Shown: one piece after another, positions 8,099 through 15,167 of the stretch
Position numbering within the stretch: the stretch's first letter is position 1
Layout: each line of letters starts with the position of its first letter
Assembly: GCA_003252385.1 (NCBI GenBank)
Contig: QKEH01000085.1
Location: 1-32,707, forward strand
From: Bacteroidota bacterium
Lineage (GTDB): Bacteria; Bacteroidota; Bacteroidia; Bacteroidales; UBA10428
Length of the DNA stretch: 32,707 bases
Direction of reading: 5' to 3'
Program-made: the position numbers and the translations under genes
The notes under the pieces: generated by a model
Told to the model about the DNA's origin: nothing
Database searches by the model: none
The model's input: the letters and a program-made list of their open reading frames with translations, nothing else

Positions 8099-8395
8099 GG
8101 GTTTTTGGGAGTTTTTTGGATGGGTACATTATTGTGAAGGGAGTCATACTTGTATATGTAAGGGCATAGAAGTGGGAAGGCACCATTGGAAGGTTTATGT
8201 ATGGTTTGGTTAACGTTGAATGAGGGTCGCAGGTTAATTTCTGATAAGGAGAAGTGAAGAACAGGAGGTGAAGCGGATCTTTTAATTCTATCTGCTACGT
8301 ATCCAGTCAGTTGGCAAACCAACCTTCTAACGGATTCTCAACTTACCTGGGATCCTAGCCAAGCGATCCCGAATCACTTCAGATTTTCGGAAAAC

Positions 8396-8424
8396 AAAAA
8401 AGGCCAACCGTAGTTGACCTTTTT
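8396..8424 (-). terminator. Terminator downstream of tRNA-Gln (possibly bidirectional)
   Basis: On the minus strand, GGTCAAC / GTTGGCC (7 bp with one G-T pair, 3-nt loop) is followed by a T run directly after the tRNA 3' end. The A run on the other side would let the same stem work on the plus strand. Confidence 0.75.
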
Positions 8425-8425
8425 G

Positions 8426-8496
8426 TTGTCCCACCAGGATTCGAACCTAGACTGAGTGGACCAAAACCACTAGTGCTGCCGTTACACCATGGGACA
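8426..8496 (-). tRNA. tRNA-Gln (anticodon UUG)
   Basis: The minus strand folds into a full cloverleaf. The acceptor stem is TGTCCCA / TGGGACA (7 bp), the D-stem GTGT / GCAC, and the anticodon stem AGTGG / CCACT with loop TTTTGGT. The T-arm stem is CTAGG / CCTGG around TTCGAAT. Loop positions 34-36 are TTG, which reads CAA glutamine codons. The 3' CCA is not encoded, as is common in Bacteroidota, and the discriminator is A. The gene has its own promoter (8508-8537) about 11 nt upstream and its own terminator. Confidence 0.95.
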
Positions 8497-8507
8497 TTTT
8501 CGAGGTG

Positions 8508-8537
8508 CAAATATATAAATTATTTTTATTGGCCAAA
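8508..8537 (-). promoter_or_regulatory. Promoter of tRNA-Gln
   Basis: On the minus strand TTTG (8537-8534), an 18-nt spacer and TATATTTG (8515-8508). The box is followed by CACCTC, close to the CACTCC that follows the rplM and rplU promoters. The predicted start is a few bases before the tRNA 5' end. Confidence 0.65.
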
Positions 8538-8595
8538 GATTTTTTCTTCTGAATATTGGCAGATTTCCGGGAAGGCTTGCAACCGGCAAAAATGC

Positions 8596-9090
8596 TTACT
8601 TTATCAGATAGCGCCAGGGTTTCGAAACCCAGGGTTCACCGGCATAATCTATCCCGATTCGTGGGGTGGTTCTGTAAGGCAGGCAAACACCCGGGTCAAA
8701 AAGTTGGATCCTATCCGAAAAACCCAGTTGCTCTCCATAATAACTTTTATCAATGCCCAGATACCGGGTTAATTTTCCCGGGCCGTTAAGGCCTTCGATC
8801 CCCCGGATAAGAACGGCTTCGGGGCTATCGGCCTGGCCACAAACAATATTTAGCATCCAGTACATACCATATATTAAGTATATATATAGGTGTCCACCCT
8901 CGTGGTACATAATCTCCGTACGAGGGGTGCGGCCTTTGCTCGCATGGCAGGCCAAATCTTCTTCTCCCCGATAGGCTTCCACTTCGGTAATCAGGGCGCG
9001 GTGTTTGGGAGTGGCCAATACTTTCCCCAGTAATTCGGGAGCCACCTGCAGCACATCCCGTTGAAAGAAACTAGCCGTTAGTTGGAGCAT
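8596..9090 (-). CDS. DNA-3-methyladenine glycosylase (AAG/MPG family)
   Basis: A monofunctional base-excision glycosylase that removes alkylated purines such as 3-methyladenine. The family pattern is clear: QVAPELLGKVL, then ITEVEAYRGEEDLACHASKG, where the first Glu of EVEAY matches the catalytic Glu of human AAG, then TPRTEIMYHEGGHLYIYLIYGMYWMLNIV and the substrate-pocket element EAVLIRGIEGLNGPGKL. The chosen start (ATG at 9090) gives 164 residues beginning MLQLTASFFQRDVL, which matches the family N-terminus. The reading frame stays open further upstream, but those codons lie inside the O-antigen-ligase gene. With this start it overlaps the end of that gene by 20 nt, so the two are probably co-transcribed. 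Slightly short for the family (usually about 190-200). Confidence 0.9.
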   Translation of the reverse strand: MLQLTASFFQRDVLQVAPELLGKVLATPKHRALITEVEAYRGEEDLACHASKGRTPRTEIMYHEGGHLYIYLIYGMYWMLNIVCGQADSPEAVLIRGIEGLNGPGKLTRYLGIDKSYYGEQLGFSDRIQLFDPGVCLPYRTTPRIGIDYAGEPWVSKPWRYLIK

Positions 9091-10663
9091 GGCCTGATTT
9101 GCTTGAGGGAGGAGCAGCATATAAAAACAAGGTGTAGAAGAACGCAAAAAAGGATGCCCCAACATGGGTTTCCAAAGTGTCTTCGTTAAGCATGGAGAGG
9201 AGCCCGATCAGAAGAAACATCGAGAAGAGGTAATAGGAGTAGCGCTTTTCAAAATAAGGAGGCAAAATCAGAGCCAGCATAATGAGCGTAAAACCGATCA
9301 GGCCAAAAGTACTCAAAAATGTAAGTAGTTGATTGTGTGTTCGATGCTGTAGATGACGAAGTAGGAGGCTGGCATCTATGCGATATTGGTGCTTAAAGGC
9401 ATCATCGATATCGCCGGTTCCAATGCCAAGCAGAGGATGGGCTTTAAATATTCTCCATCCCGTTTTTACATATTCGAGTCGCTGGATCACCGACAACTCG
9501 TTCGGGTTACCCGTGGATCGGTACCAGTTCAGTTCCCACAGTAGTTCGTAGAGTCGTGGGTAAATGGAAAATTTATGTTTGTATATGCAGTTCGGAACCC
9601 CATTTTCTATAAGGGCAATGTCTTCATTGCTGAGTTGGGCAACGCCGGCTGAATCCTTACGCACGCCTATGGATGCCAGATACCGGATCAGGGTGGTTCG
9701 GATATCCTGTCCCTTTTCATCAGATTGACCATAGGGAATCGTGCTGCGTGTATTCCACTCCTGTTCCAGTTCGGGATAGCACACATAGATCCAAACCCGG
9801 TGGCCATTTTCATATACTTCTGCATCTTCGATATGTGAGTAAGGTCTGCCCGAGGAGGTCTGCATTTCATAAGGTTTTACTTCGGTATCATTTCTTGCAT
9901 TGAATCGTTTTATAGCATAATTTCCGTATAGAACTATACCTGAAAGAATCAACAACGATAGGAGACCTAAAAGGATCAGGGATTTTCGGTTGCGATGTTC
10001 AGCTGCCCACCAGAACAGACTAAAGGGAATCACAACGAGCAATACCACAATGCCGGTGAATGCTTTTAAGAAGAAAAGGTAGCAAATGAACCATAAAGCC
10101 AGTATCGGGTAGAGTTTCTTCTCTAAGGGTGAGCTCATTTCCTGGTCTATGGCAAGCCAGTAAAAAAGAATACCCAGGCAAACCACCAAAATCAGGGAGA
10201 AGCGAATGTGTGAAATGAAGGGTGATGCGTTACGGGGATCCACCAATTCGATATTGGAAAACCCCAATAATATATAGGTCGAAATGAGCGTTGCAACTAA
10301 TACCGTAGCCAACAGCAGGTTCACTATAACTTTAAATTCATTCCGAGTGAGTGCCGGCGATGTACCATAAATTAGGGGAAGGGCAATCAGGGGCAGTTTA
10401 ATACGCAAATCGTGCCAGGCATAGTTGAAGTTGGACGTGTAGAGCAAACCGGTAACATGCACCAAATAAAGTGTCAGAAATATGCCAATGGATTTTCGTT
10501 TGCGAAGAAGCTGAAGTTTATGGCTAAAATCCCCCTCGGCTAACCAATTCATGGCCAGAAGAATAATTCCCAGGCTAAGCAGGAAGTAGGACACCGGCAA
10601 TCCAATACAAAGTAACGCTGTACTAAAAAGGTAGAGGGAATGATGTATCTTTCTGGCTAGCAT
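9071..10663 (-). CDS. O-antigen ligase/polymerase-like membrane protein (Wzy_C domain)
   Basis: A 530-residue polytopic inner-membrane protein with about 11-12 hydrophobic segments. The C-terminal Wzy_C/O-antigen-ligase signature is clear: GWRIFKAHPLLGIGTGD, then HRTHNQLLTFLSTFGLIG, where the His and preceding Gly-rich motif are typical. Between about residues 265 and 395 lies a large soluble loop, on the periplasmic side in this family, rich in Tyr, Arg and Glu. Such enzymes join or polymerise lipid-linked glycans (WaaL, Wzy) or, less often, glycosylate proteins; sequence alone does not tell which. No other glycan genes adjoin it. It starts at ATG 10663 just after a perfect hairpin (10667-10709) whose loop holds a GGAGGG ribosome-binding site. 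Confidence 0.85.
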   Translation of the reverse strand: MLARKIHHSLYLFSTALLCIGLPVSYFLLSLGIILLAMNWLAEGDFSHKLQLLRKRKSIGIFLTLYLVHVTGLLYTSNFNYAWHDLRIKLPLIALPLIYGTSPALTRNEFKVIVNLLLATVLVATLISTYILLGFSNIELVDPRNASPFISHIRFSLILVVCLGILFYWLAIDQEMSSPLEKKLYPILALWFICYLFFLKAFTGIVVLLVVIPFSLFWWAAEHRNRKSLILLGLLSLLILSGIVLYGNYAIKRFNARNDTEVKPYEMQTSSGRPYSHIEDAEVYENGHRVWIYVCYPELEQEWNTRSTIPYGQSDEKGQDIRTTLIRYLASIGVRKDSAGVAQLSNEDIALIENGVPNCIYKHKFSIYPRLYELLWELNWYRSTGNPNELSVIQRLEYVKTGWRIFKAHPLLGIGTGDIDDAFKHQYRIDASLLLRHLQHRTHNQLLTFLSTFGLIGFTLIMLALILPPYFEKRYSYYLFSMFLLIGLLSMLNEDTLETHVGASFFAFFYTLFLYAAPPSSKSGHAPTNG

Positions 10664-10666
10664 AAA

Positions 10667-10709
10667 CCGGTTTTAACCCTCCAATATAGAGTAAAGCATT
10701 TAAAACCGG
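10667..10709 (-). promoter_or_regulatory. Hairpin enclosing the ribosome-binding site of the O-antigen-ligase-like gene
   Basis: CCGGTTTTAA (10667-10676) and TTAAAACCGG (10700-10709) form a perfect 10-bp inverted repeat with a 23-nt loop. On the minus strand the stem ends 3 nt before the ATG, and the loop contains GGAGGG near its 3' side. Such a fold could control ribosome access. Confidence 0.5.
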
Positions 10710-10816
10710 GCACTATATTTCATGAAAATATTCACCCACAAGCGAAAGGAAAGTCAAATGCTTGAAGGCCTGATTTATGGGTTTTTAATCCTTCGAATAA
10801 ATTAATTGAATATACA

Positions 10817-10849
10817 TTTGCGTATGTCATAAAAATAATTGTATTTTTG
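10817..10849 (+). promoter_or_regulatory. Promoter of rplM-rpsI
   Basis: TTTG (10817-10820), a 21-nt spacer and TATTTTTG (10842-10849) followed by CACTCC. It shares the 15-nt core GTATTTTTGCACTCC exactly with the rplU promoter. It also shows that the rplM start lies downstream, at 10910. Confidence 0.75.
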
Positions 10850-10909
10850 CACTCCACAAATTCTAGGTGGTATATAACAGAGTCAGATATAAATAAAATA
10901 CATCGAAAA

Positions 10910-11365
10910 GTGGATACACTGAGTTATAAAACAAAGTCGGCAAATAAGGCAACGGTAAACAAGGAGTGGTATGTTGTTGATGCGACAAATGAAGTATTGG
11001 GTCGTTTGGCTGCCAAAGTAGCCCTGGTGTTGCGCGGCAAACATAAAACCAGTTATACGCCTCATGTAGATTGTGGCGACAACGTGATTATAATCAATGC
11101 GGATAAAGTTCGTTTTACTGGCGACAAGCTGGCGCAAAAGGAGTACATTCACTACACGGGTTATCCCGGAGGTCAGCGTGCTGAAACCGCAGCTCATTTA
11201 ATGAACCGCGATTCGCGCAAAGTTATCGAAAATGCGGTGAGAGGAATGCTTCCAAAAAACCGACTGGGAAGTGAGCTTTTCAGAAATTTATACGTGTATG
11301 CCGATGCAGCACATTTGCAGGCCGCACAACAACCCAAAGAACTTAATTTAAATACCATTAAATAA
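10910..11365 (+). CDS. rplM: 50S ribosomal protein L13
   Basis: L13 is an early-assembling protein of the large ribosomal subunit. The product of 151 residues contains EWYVVDATNEVLGRLAAKVA, TPHVDCGDNVIIINADKV, YTGYPGGQRAET and the C-terminal AVRGMLPKNRLG, all conserved. I choose the GTG at 10910: it gives (M)DTLSYKTKSANKATV, the start seen in Bacteroides L13. The open frame continues upstream to 10847, but that stretch overlaps the -7 box and cannot be translated from this promoter. rpsI follows after 5 nt, the classical rplM-rpsI pair. Confidence 0.96.
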   Translation: MDTLSYKTKSANKATVNKEWYVVDATNEVLGRLAAKVALVLRGKHKTSYTPHVDCGDNVIIINADKVRFTGDKLAQKEYIHYTGYPGGQRAETAAHLMNRDSRKVIENAVRGMLPKNRLGSELFRNLYVYADAAHLQAAQQPKELNLNTIK

Positions 11366-11370
11366 TTGCT

Positions 11371-11757
11371 ATGGAAGCAGTAAACGCGCTTGGAAGACGA
11401 AAAGCCGCAGTTGCACGTGTGTATGTTAACGACGGAAAAGGCAGCATCACTATTAATAAGCGTGATGTAAAGGAATATTTCCCTCTCGAACAATTACAAT
11501 ATATCGTAGGTCAACCCCTGACCCTAACCAACAACGACGGTAAATTCGATATTAATATCAATTTGTACGGCGGAGGCATTAAAGGACAGGCCGAAGCAGT
11601 ACGTTTGGCCATATCCCGCGCCCTGGTGAAAATTGATCCGGAAAATAAAGACATACTAAAAACAAATAAAATGCTTACCCGCGATCCCCGAGAGGTGGAA
11701 CGTAAGAAGCCCGGCCGTCCAAAAGCCCGGAAACGCTTCCAGTTCAGTAAGCGCTAG
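11371..11757 (+). CDS. rpsI: 30S ribosomal protein S9
   Basis: S9 of the small subunit, 128 residues, whose C-terminal tail reaches toward the P-site tRNA. Conserved features are LGRRKAAVARVYV at the N-terminus, ITINKRDVKEYFP, GGGIKGQAEAVRLAISRALV and the terminal KKPGRPKARKRFQFSKR with the universally conserved final SKR. It lies 5 nt after rplM and is co-transcribed. The gap to rpsB (93 nt) carries a hairpin but no terminator, so the transcript probably runs on through rpsB-tsf. Confidence 0.97.
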   Translation: MEAVNALGRRKAAVARVYVNDGKGSITINKRDVKEYFPLEQLQYIVGQPLTLTNNDGKFDININLYGGGIKGQAEAVRLAISRALVKIDPENKDILKTNKMLTRDPREVERKKPGRPKARKRFQFSKR

Positions 11758-11780
11758 GTTCTTATTTTGTTTAGTATCTA

Positions 11781-11819
11781 AACTTTGCAGACTCCTTCGA
11801 TGAGGGCTACTGCAAAGTT
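11781..11819 (+). promoter_or_regulatory. Leader hairpin upstream of rpsB
   Basis: AACTTTGCAG (11781-11790) pairs perfectly with CTGCAAAGTT (11810-11819). Inside the 19-nt loop a second helix (11793-11796 with 11803-11806) can form. No T run follows, so this is not a simple terminator. It lies 31 nt before the rpsB ATG and could be a binding site for S2 feedback or an RNA-processing site. Confidence 0.5.
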
Positions 11820-11850
11820 GATTTATTCAGAATGTAAACAAGTTAGTATT

Positions 11851-12720
11851 ATGCCACGAACAAATTTTGATGAATTATTGGATGCAGGTGTACACTTTGG
11901 GCACCTGAGAAGAAAGTGGAATCCCCACATGGCGCCTTACATATTCATGGAGCGCAATGGAATCCACATTATCGACTTGCACAAAACCATTGTTAAACTC
12001 GATGAGGCTTGTGCAGCGGTAAAGCAAATCGCCAAATCGGGACGTAAAATCCTTTTTGTTGCCACCAAAAAACAGGCAAAGGATATTGTAGCCGACCGGG
12101 TGAAAGAAGTAGGTATGCCGTTTGTTACGGAGCGCTGGCCGGGAGGAATGTTAACCAATTTCCCTACCATTCGCAAAGCCGTTAAAAAAATGTCTACCAT
12201 TGATAAGATGGCTACCGATGGTACTTTCGATAACATGTCGAAACGTGAAAAACTGCAAGTTACCCGTCAGCGTGCCAAACTGGAAAAGAACCTTGGTTCT
12301 ATCAGCGATCTGACCCGTTTGCCCGCGGCCATGTTCATAGTAGATATTTCGAAAGAACATATCGCTTTACGCGAAGCAGCCCGTTTGAATATTCCCGTTT
12401 TTGGTATGGTTGACACCAACTCCGATCCGAATACCGTGGATTTCCCCATTCCTGCTAACGACGACGCATCCAAATCAATCAAGCTGATTGTGGACAAAAT
12501 ATGCGAAGCCATTCAGGAAGGTTTGGAAGAACGCAAACTGGAACGCGATAAAGAAGGCCCTTCCAAAGAAGAAAAAGGTGACGACAGAAAGTCGGGCCGG
12601 AAAGCCGCTGCTCGCAAACCTGTGGAAGTAGAGGAAGAAGAGGACGCCGATGAGGAGGAAGATGAAGAGGAGGACGATAGCGATCTGGACGCAGATTTGG
12701 ACGACGATACCGAAGAATAA
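11851..12720 (+). CDS. rpsB: 30S ribosomal protein S2 with acidic C-terminal tail
   Basis: S2 (289 residues) docks on the head-body junction of the small subunit through S1-interacting surfaces. The conserved core runs from DELLDAGVHFGHLRRKWNPHM through IIDLHKTI, GRKILFVATKKQAKDIV, ERWPGGMLTNF and the C-terminal IPVFGMVDTNSDPN..DYPIPANDDA-type block (here VDFPIPANDDASKSIKLI). I use ATG 11851 (MPRTNFDELL) because this is the family start; the open frame upstream to 11785 crosses the leader hairpin. After about residue 235 a lysine-rich linker and then a very acidic tail of some 30 residues, nearly all Glu and Asp, extend beyond the E. coli form. tsf follows after 30 nt. Confidence 0.96.
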   Translation: MPRTNFDELLDAGVHFGHLRRKWNPHMAPYIFMERNGIHIIDLHKTIVKLDEACAAVKQIAKSGRKILFVATKKQAKDIVADRVKEVGMPFVTERWPGGMLTNFPTIRKAVKKMSTIDKMATDGTFDNMSKREKLQVTRQRAKLEKNLGSISDLTRLPAAMFIVDISKEHIALREAARLNIPVFGMVDTNSDPNTVDFPIPANDDASKSIKLIVDKICEAIQEGLEERKLERDKEGPSKEEKGDDRKSGRKAAARKPVEVEEEEDADEEEDEEEDDSDLDADLDDDTEE

Positions 12721-12750
12721 ACTTAATTAACTGAAAAATTTACCAAGCAA

Positions 12751-13578
12751 ATGGCTCAAATAAGTGCTGCAGACGTAAGCAAACTTCGTAAAACTACCGG
12801 TGCCGGTATGATGGATTGTAAAAAAGCGCTTCAGGAAGCTGAAGGTGACTTTGAAAAAGCAATTGAAATAATCCGTAAAAAAGGACAAGCAGTAGCCAAC
12901 AAGCGCGCCGACCGTGATGCCGCAGAAGGTGCTGTAATTGCAAAAACCAATGCCAATGGTACCATGGCAGCCATGATCGTTCTCAACTGCGAAACCGATT
13001 TCGTTGCCAAGAATGACGACTTTGTAGGTTTAGCTCAAAGTATTCTGAATAAAGCCGTTGAAAAAAATGTAGCGGATCTGGAAAGTCTGAAACAACTGGA
13101 GTTGGATGGTAAAACCATTGCCGATATCATTGTGGAGCAAATTGGAAAGATAGGTGAGAAGATTGATCTGGCATACTACGAAAAAGTAGAGGCCGGGAAA
13201 ACGGTAGCCTATATCCATCCGGGCAATAAGCTGGCCACTGTGGTAGGCTTTAACAAATCGACCGACGATCAGGTGGCCAAAGATATCGCCATGCAAGTGG
13301 CTGCAATGGCTCCCATAGCGGTGGATCAGGACGGTGTTTCTGCTGAGATTATTGCCAAAGAAAAGGAAATTGGTCGCGAGCAAGCTCTTCAGGAAGGTAA
13401 ACCGGAAAATATGGTAGATAAAATTGCCGATGGTAAAGTAGCTAAATTCCTGAAAGAAAACACCTTGTTAAATCAGGAGTTCACTAAAGAAGCTAAAAAA
13501 ACTGTACGTCAGTACCTGCAGGAAAACGACAAAGATCTGACGGTAACCTCATTCCTACGGTATTCCCTAAACGCCTAG
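12751..13578 (+). CDS. tsf: Translation elongation factor Ts
   Basis: EF-Ts is the nucleotide-exchange factor that recycles EF-Tu-GDP. The 275-residue protein begins with the UBA-like N-terminal domain containing the signature KLRKTTGAGMMDCKKALQEA and GDFEKAIEIIRKKG, followed by EGAVIAKTN and the core motif LNCETDFVAKND that contacts EF-Tu. The C-terminal part contains HPGNKLATVVGF and ends in the helix KTVRQYLQEN. The rpsB-tsf pairing, with a 30-nt gap, is nearly universal. A terminator follows the stop codon. Confidence 0.97.
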   Translation: MAQISAADVSKLRKTTGAGMMDCKKALQEAEGDFEKAIEIIRKKGQAVANKRADRDAAEGAVIAKTNANGTMAAMIVLNCETDFVAKNDDFVGLAQSILNKAVEKNVADLESLKQLELDGKTIADIIVEQIGKIGEKIDLAYYEKVEAGKTVAYIHPGNKLATVVGFNKSTDDQVAKDIAMQVAAMAPIAVDQDGVSAEIIAKEKEIGREQALQEGKPENMVDKIADGKVAKFLKENTLLNQEFTKEAKKTVRQYLQENDKDLTVTSFLRYSLNA

Positions 13579-13593
13579 AGAATGTCTTATTCA

Positions 13594-13629
13594 AAAAAGA
13601 GGGAGCTCATTCGGGCTCTCTTTTTTTTT
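13594..13629 (+). terminator. Rho-independent terminator after tsf
   Basis: GGGAGCTC (13601-13608) pairs with GGGCTCTC (13613-13620) over 8 bp including two wobble pairs, with an ATTC loop, then nine T. A run upstream and T run downstream extend the stem. Confidence 0.85.
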
Positions 13630-13657
13630 GGCATCAACTGAAATACAATTATCTTCG
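13627..13657 (+). promoter_or_regulatory. Probable promoter of pyrH
   Basis: TTTG (13627-13630), a 19-nt spacer and TATCTTCG (13650-13657), one mismatch from TAnnTTTG. The -33 element is the end of the tsf terminator T run. Transcription would begin about 13 nt before the pyrH ATG. Confidence 0.45.
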
Positions 13658-13674
13658 TTCACAAACTTGCAACT

Positions 13675-14388
13675 ATGTTAAAATACAAAAGAATACTTCT
13701 TAAGCTTAGTGGAGAAGCTTTAATGGGAAATAAACCATCCGGTATTGATGAAGAACGATTAATGGATTACGTTAGCCAGATCAAAGAAGTGTCGGACATG
13801 GGCGTTGAGATTGGTATTGTGATTGGTGGTGGCAATATTTTTCGAGGTATGTCGGGACAGGCAAAGGGTTTTGATCGCATTAAGGGCGATTATATGGGCA
13901 TGTTGGCTACGGTAATCAATGGTTTAGCCATCCAGTCGGCCTTGGAATCGGTAGGCACAAAATGCCGACTGCTTACGGCGGTGGAGATGTCGCCGGTGGG
14001 TGCGCGTTATACTCCCAAACGTGTGAACGATGCTTTTGAAAATGGAGAGGTCATTATTTTTGGTTTCGGAACCGGAAATCCGTTTTTTACCACAGATACT
14101 GCAGCAGCACTTCGGGCCGTTGAGCTTCGGGCAGAGGTATTACTGAAAGGTACCCGGGTTGACGGAGTATATACTGCCGATCCCGAGAAAGATCCGTCCG
14201 CTACCCGATTCAGCAAAATAACCTTTACCGAAGCCTATGAAAAGGGGTTGAAAATTATGGACTTAACGGCCATAACTCTATGTACGGAAAACAATATGCC
14301 CATTGAAGTTTTTGACATGAACAAGTCAGGCAATTTGAAACGATTGGTGCAGGGTGAGGCAATAGGTACTTTGGTGTACAAAGGCTAA
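13675..14388 (+). CDS. pyrH: UMP kinase
   Basis: Bacterial hexameric UMP kinase of the amino-acid-kinase fold; it phosphorylates UMP to UDP in pyrimidine nucleotide synthesis and is usually activated by GTP and inhibited by UTP. The 237-residue protein has KRILLKLSGEALMG at the N-terminus, the phosphate-binding GIVIGGGNIFRG, the UMP-binding region FGFGTGNPFFTTDTAA and LLKGTRVDGVYTADPEKDP. The length is normal. It is followed by frr as in most bacteria, though here a separate promoter precedes frr in the 65-nt gap. Confidence 0.97.
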   Translation: MLKYKRILLKLSGEALMGNKPSGIDEERLMDYVSQIKEVSDMGVEIGIVIGGGNIFRGMSGQAKGFDRIKGDYMGMLATVINGLAIQSALESVGTKCRLLTAVEMSPVGARYTPKRVNDAFENGEVIIFGFGTGNPFFTTDTAAALRAVELRAEVLLKGTRVDGVYTADPEKDPSATRFSKITFTEAYEKGLKIMDLTAITLCTENNMPIEVFDMNKSGNLKRLVQGEAIGTLVYKG

Positions 14389-14401
14389 GCTTTTAGGATG
14401 C

Positions 14402-14430
14402 TTGTTGCATCGGAATATTTTTTATTTTTG
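14402..14430 (+). promoter_or_regulatory. Promoter of frr
   Basis: TTG (14402-14404), an 18-nt spacer and TATTTTTG (14423-14430), a perfect -7 box, with the frr ATG 23 nt downstream. frr could also be transcribed from pyrH. Confidence 0.55.
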
Positions 14431-14453
14431 CTTTTATTATAACCAAGAAAAAC

Positions 14454-15017
14454 ATGGAAGAAGAAATTCAATTATACCTCGACGACGCTCGCGACAGCAT
14501 GAAAAAAGCCATTGGCCATCTCGAAGAAGAATTGCTGCGTGTGCGGGCAGGAAAAGCGACTCCTGGCGTGCTGGAAGGTATTTTTGTGGATTATTACGGA
14601 TCGCAAACTCCGCTTAGCCAAGTTTCGAATGTATCGACCCCCGATGCCAAAACCATAGCCATACAACCTTGGGAGAAAAACATGATTGATCCGATTGAAA
14701 AGGCTATTATGGCTGCCAATATTGGACTCACCCCGGTGAACAATGGCGAAATTATTCGATTGAATGTACCTCCCTTGACTGAAGAACGTCGGAAAGAATT
14801 GGTGAAGAAGGTGAAAGTACTGGGCGAAAATACTAAAGTAAGCATTCGCAATGCCCGTCGCGATACGAATGAAGCCTTCAAGCAAATGAAGAAGAATGGC
14901 CTTTCCGAAGATCAGGAAAAGGATGCCGAAGCCAAAGTTCAGGACATGACTAATAAATATACCGAAAAGGTGGATGTCCTGATCAACGACAAGGAAAAGG
15001 ATATTATGACCATTTAA
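14454..15017 (+). CDS. frr: Ribosome recycling factor
   Basis: RRF (187 residues) splits post-termination ribosomes together with EF-G. The tRNA-shaped two-domain protein is recognisable from DSMKKAIGHLEEELLRVRAGKATP near the N-terminus (partly quoted: LLRVRAGKATPGVLEGI), then VDYYGSQTPLSQVSNVSTPD and PWEKNMIDPIEKAIMAANIGLTP in domain II, and the helical RRKELVKKVK..ENTKVSIRNARRDTNE near residues 110-135. Length is as usual. A strong terminator follows 36 nt after the stop codon. Confidence 0.97.
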   Translation: MEEEIQLYLDDARDSMKKAIGHLEEELLRVRAGKATPGVLEGIFVDYYGSQTPLSQVSNVSTPDAKTIAIQPWEKNMIDPIEKAIMAANIGLTPVNNGEIIRLNVPPLTEERRKELVKKVKVLGENTKVSIRNARRDTNEAFKQMKKNGLSEDQEKDAEAKVQDMTNKYTEKVDVLINDKEKDIMTI

Positions 15018-15053
15018 GGCATTGTACTGCAGTTTTTGCTCAAAATACTTAGA

Positions 15054-15091
15054 GCCGGAATGAAGATAGTTTTCATTCCGGCCTTTTTTTT
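15054..15091 (+). terminator. Rho-independent terminator after frr
   Basis: GCCGGAATGAA (15054-15064) pairs perfectly with TTCATTCCGGC (15072-15082) around a 7-nt loop and is followed by eight T. It ends the rplM-to-frr cluster. Confidence 0.92.
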
Positions 15092-15100
15092 GGTTTCACG

Positions 15101-15137
15101 GATAGAACTATTCCAAAAAAAAAGGAATAGTTCTATC
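15101..15137. repeat. Perfect 14-bp inverted repeat with an A9 loop upstream of glgB
   Basis: GATAGAACTATTCC (15101-15114) and GGAATAGTTCTATC (15124-15137) are exact complements separated by nine A. It begins 10 nt after the frr terminator and ends 30 nt before the glgB start codon. No long T run follows on the plus strand. It could be a regulator binding site or an mRNA 5' stabilising hairpin. Confidence 0.85.
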
Positions 15138-15167
15138 TTTAGTAGATAGCATCTGAATCCCGATGAC

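Larger units (their letters stand above)
7923..8395. other. Intergenic region between TetR and the tRNA terminator
   Basis: About 470 bp without a convincing gene. It holds the operator and promoter at 8055-8098 and the transcribed leader of the TetR gene. From 8100 to 8395 I see only a 6-bp inverted repeat, GGGATC / GATCCC (8349-8354 and 8365-8370). A 75-codon open frame on the minus strand (8095-8322) shows no recognisable protein character. Confidence 0.6.

Noticed and set aside
8095-8322. 75-codon minus-strand open frame in the TetR-tRNA gap
   Set aside because: It overlaps the -33 region of the TetR promoter, lacks a ribosome-binding site, and the composition is not protein-like.
10847-10909. 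N-terminal extension of L13 starting with TTG
   Set aside because: It overlaps the -7 box and predicted transcript start; the GTG at 10910 gives the family N-terminus.
11775-11786. Promoter for rpsB inside the rpsI-rpsB gap
   Set aside because: TAAACTTTG resembles a -7 box but has one base too many between TA and TTTG, and I see no -33 partner.
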